Position numbers and translations under genes: made by a program. From positions 1 through 6,356 of the forward strand of contig JAQGII010000378.1 in assembly GCA_028291305.1 (NCBI GenBank): DNA of 6,356 nucleotides, in the 5' to 3' direction. Shown piece after piece: positions 5,859 to 6,356 of the stretch (within the stretch, counting starts at the first letter, position 1; each line of letters begins with the position of its first letter). Source of the stretch: Caulobacteraceae bacterium. GTDB taxonomy: Bacteria > Pseudomonadota > Alphaproteobacteria > Caulobacterales > Caulobacteraceae. The notes beneath the pieces were generated by a model. That model had not been told where the DNA came from. It saw only the letters and a list, made by a program, of their open reading frames with translations, and made no database searches.

Positions 5859-6356
5859 CTAGGCCGCCCCTTCGCTCACCGCGTGCAGCCGCGCATACGC
5901 CCCGTTCATGGCCACCAGGTCGCGGTGGCGACCTTCCTCGACGACCCGGCCGTGGCTGAACACCAAGATGCGGTCGGCGCCGCGGATGGTCGACAGCCGG
6001 TGGGCGATGACGATCGTGGTGCGCCCGGCCATCAGGTCCTCGGCCGCCGCCTGCACCAGGCGCTCGGTCTCCACGTCCAGCGATGAGGTCGCCTCGTCCA
6101 TGATCAGGATCGGGGCGTCGGCCAGGAAGGCCCGCGCGATCGCCACCCGCTGGCGCTCGCCGCCCGACAGCTTGACCCCGCGCTCGCCCACCAGGGTATC
6201 GTAGCCCTGGGGCAGCCGGGCGATGAACTCGTGCGCCCTTGCCTTCCTCGCCGCTGCCGCGATCTCGTCCGGCGTCGCGCCCGGCTTGCCGTAGGCGATG
6301 TTCTCGCCGATCGAACGGTGGAACAGGGCGGGGTCCTGCGGCACCACGGCGATGGC
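5859..6356 (-). CDS. ABC exporter ATP-binding domain, C-terminal 165 residues, runs off the right edge
   Basis: C-terminal part of a nucleotide-binding domain of the ABCB/MsbA-like exporter type, which usually has a six-helix membrane domain fused in front. The frame stays open to the last base of the window. Seen in order in the fragment: Q-loop VVPQDPALF (4-12), the signature LSGGERQR (63-70), Walker [13 protein letters not shown] (83-94) including the catalytic Glu and D-loop, and the switch histidine in VIAHRLSTI (116-124). Walker A and any membrane domain lie beyond the edge. The phrase SIGENIAYG after the Q-loop is characteristic of exporters rather than importers. The substrate (lipid, drug or other) cannot be told. 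It ends in TAG at 5861-5859, convergent with the peroxiredoxin. The short gap holds only an imperfect GC-rich hairpin. Confidence 0.93.
   Translation of the reverse strand, partial: AIAVVPQDPALFHRSIGENIAYGKPGATPDEIAAAARKARAHEFIARLPQGYDTLVGERGVKLSGGERQRVAIARAFLADAPILIMDEATSSLDVETERLVQAAAEDLMAGRTTIVIAHRLSTIRGADRILVFSHGRVVEEGRHRDLVAMNGAYARLHAVSEGAA

Noticed and set aside
5235..6086. 283-codon plus-strand frame running from the peroxiredoxin into the ABC gene
   Set aside because: Out-of-frame read of two real genes with Arg/Gly/His-rich translation.

Overview
The window is a GC-rich, tightly packed stretch of chromosome. Protein-level resemblance points to an alphaproteobacterium, most likely Caulobacterales (Caulobacter/Phenylobacterium/Brevundimonas type). 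The pointers are the plant/alphaproteobacterial form of glutamate-cysteine ligase, its pairing with rsmE, and the MWERFSYYG-type peptide transporter with an extra N-terminal hydrophobic segment. The genus assignment is inferred from memory of these families, not from a search. Strong third-position GC gives many long overlapping open frames (up to 545 codons) on the opposite strand of real genes; these are shadows.

Layout, left to right: (1) the N-terminal 472 residues of a proton-dependent oligopeptide (POT/PTR2) transporter on the minus strand, running off the left edge; (2) a 152-bp divergent gap with a perfect 7-bp inverted repeat; (3) a plus-strand DUF427 protein; (4) a 12-bp convergent gap whose two stop codons lie inside the arms of one inverted repeat; (5) gshA and, upstream of it on the same (minus) strand, rsmE, separated by 103 bp that may hold a separate gshA promoter; (6) a 76-bp divergent gap with two TTGCAAC boxes; (7) plus-strand ppk2, followed by a good intrinsic terminator; (8) a plus-strand 1-Cys peroxiredoxin of the Prx6 type; (9) the C-terminal part of an ABC exporter ATPase on the minus strand, running off the right edge.

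Functionally the window is housekeeping and stress maintenance. GshA makes gamma-glutamylcysteine for glutathione, and the Prx6-type peroxiredoxin is a thiol peroxidase whose family often uses glutathione as reductant. PPK2 interconverts polyphosphate and nucleotides, RsmE methylates 16S rRNA, and the two edge genes are transporters. No mobile element, CRISPR array, tRNA, rRNA or phage gene is visible. I found no convincing undescribed system. The second-look items are small: intergenic repeats, a possibly leaderless ppk2, a periplasmic insertion in the transporter, and the gshA/peroxiredoxin proximity. No stretch longer than 300 bases lacks a gene.
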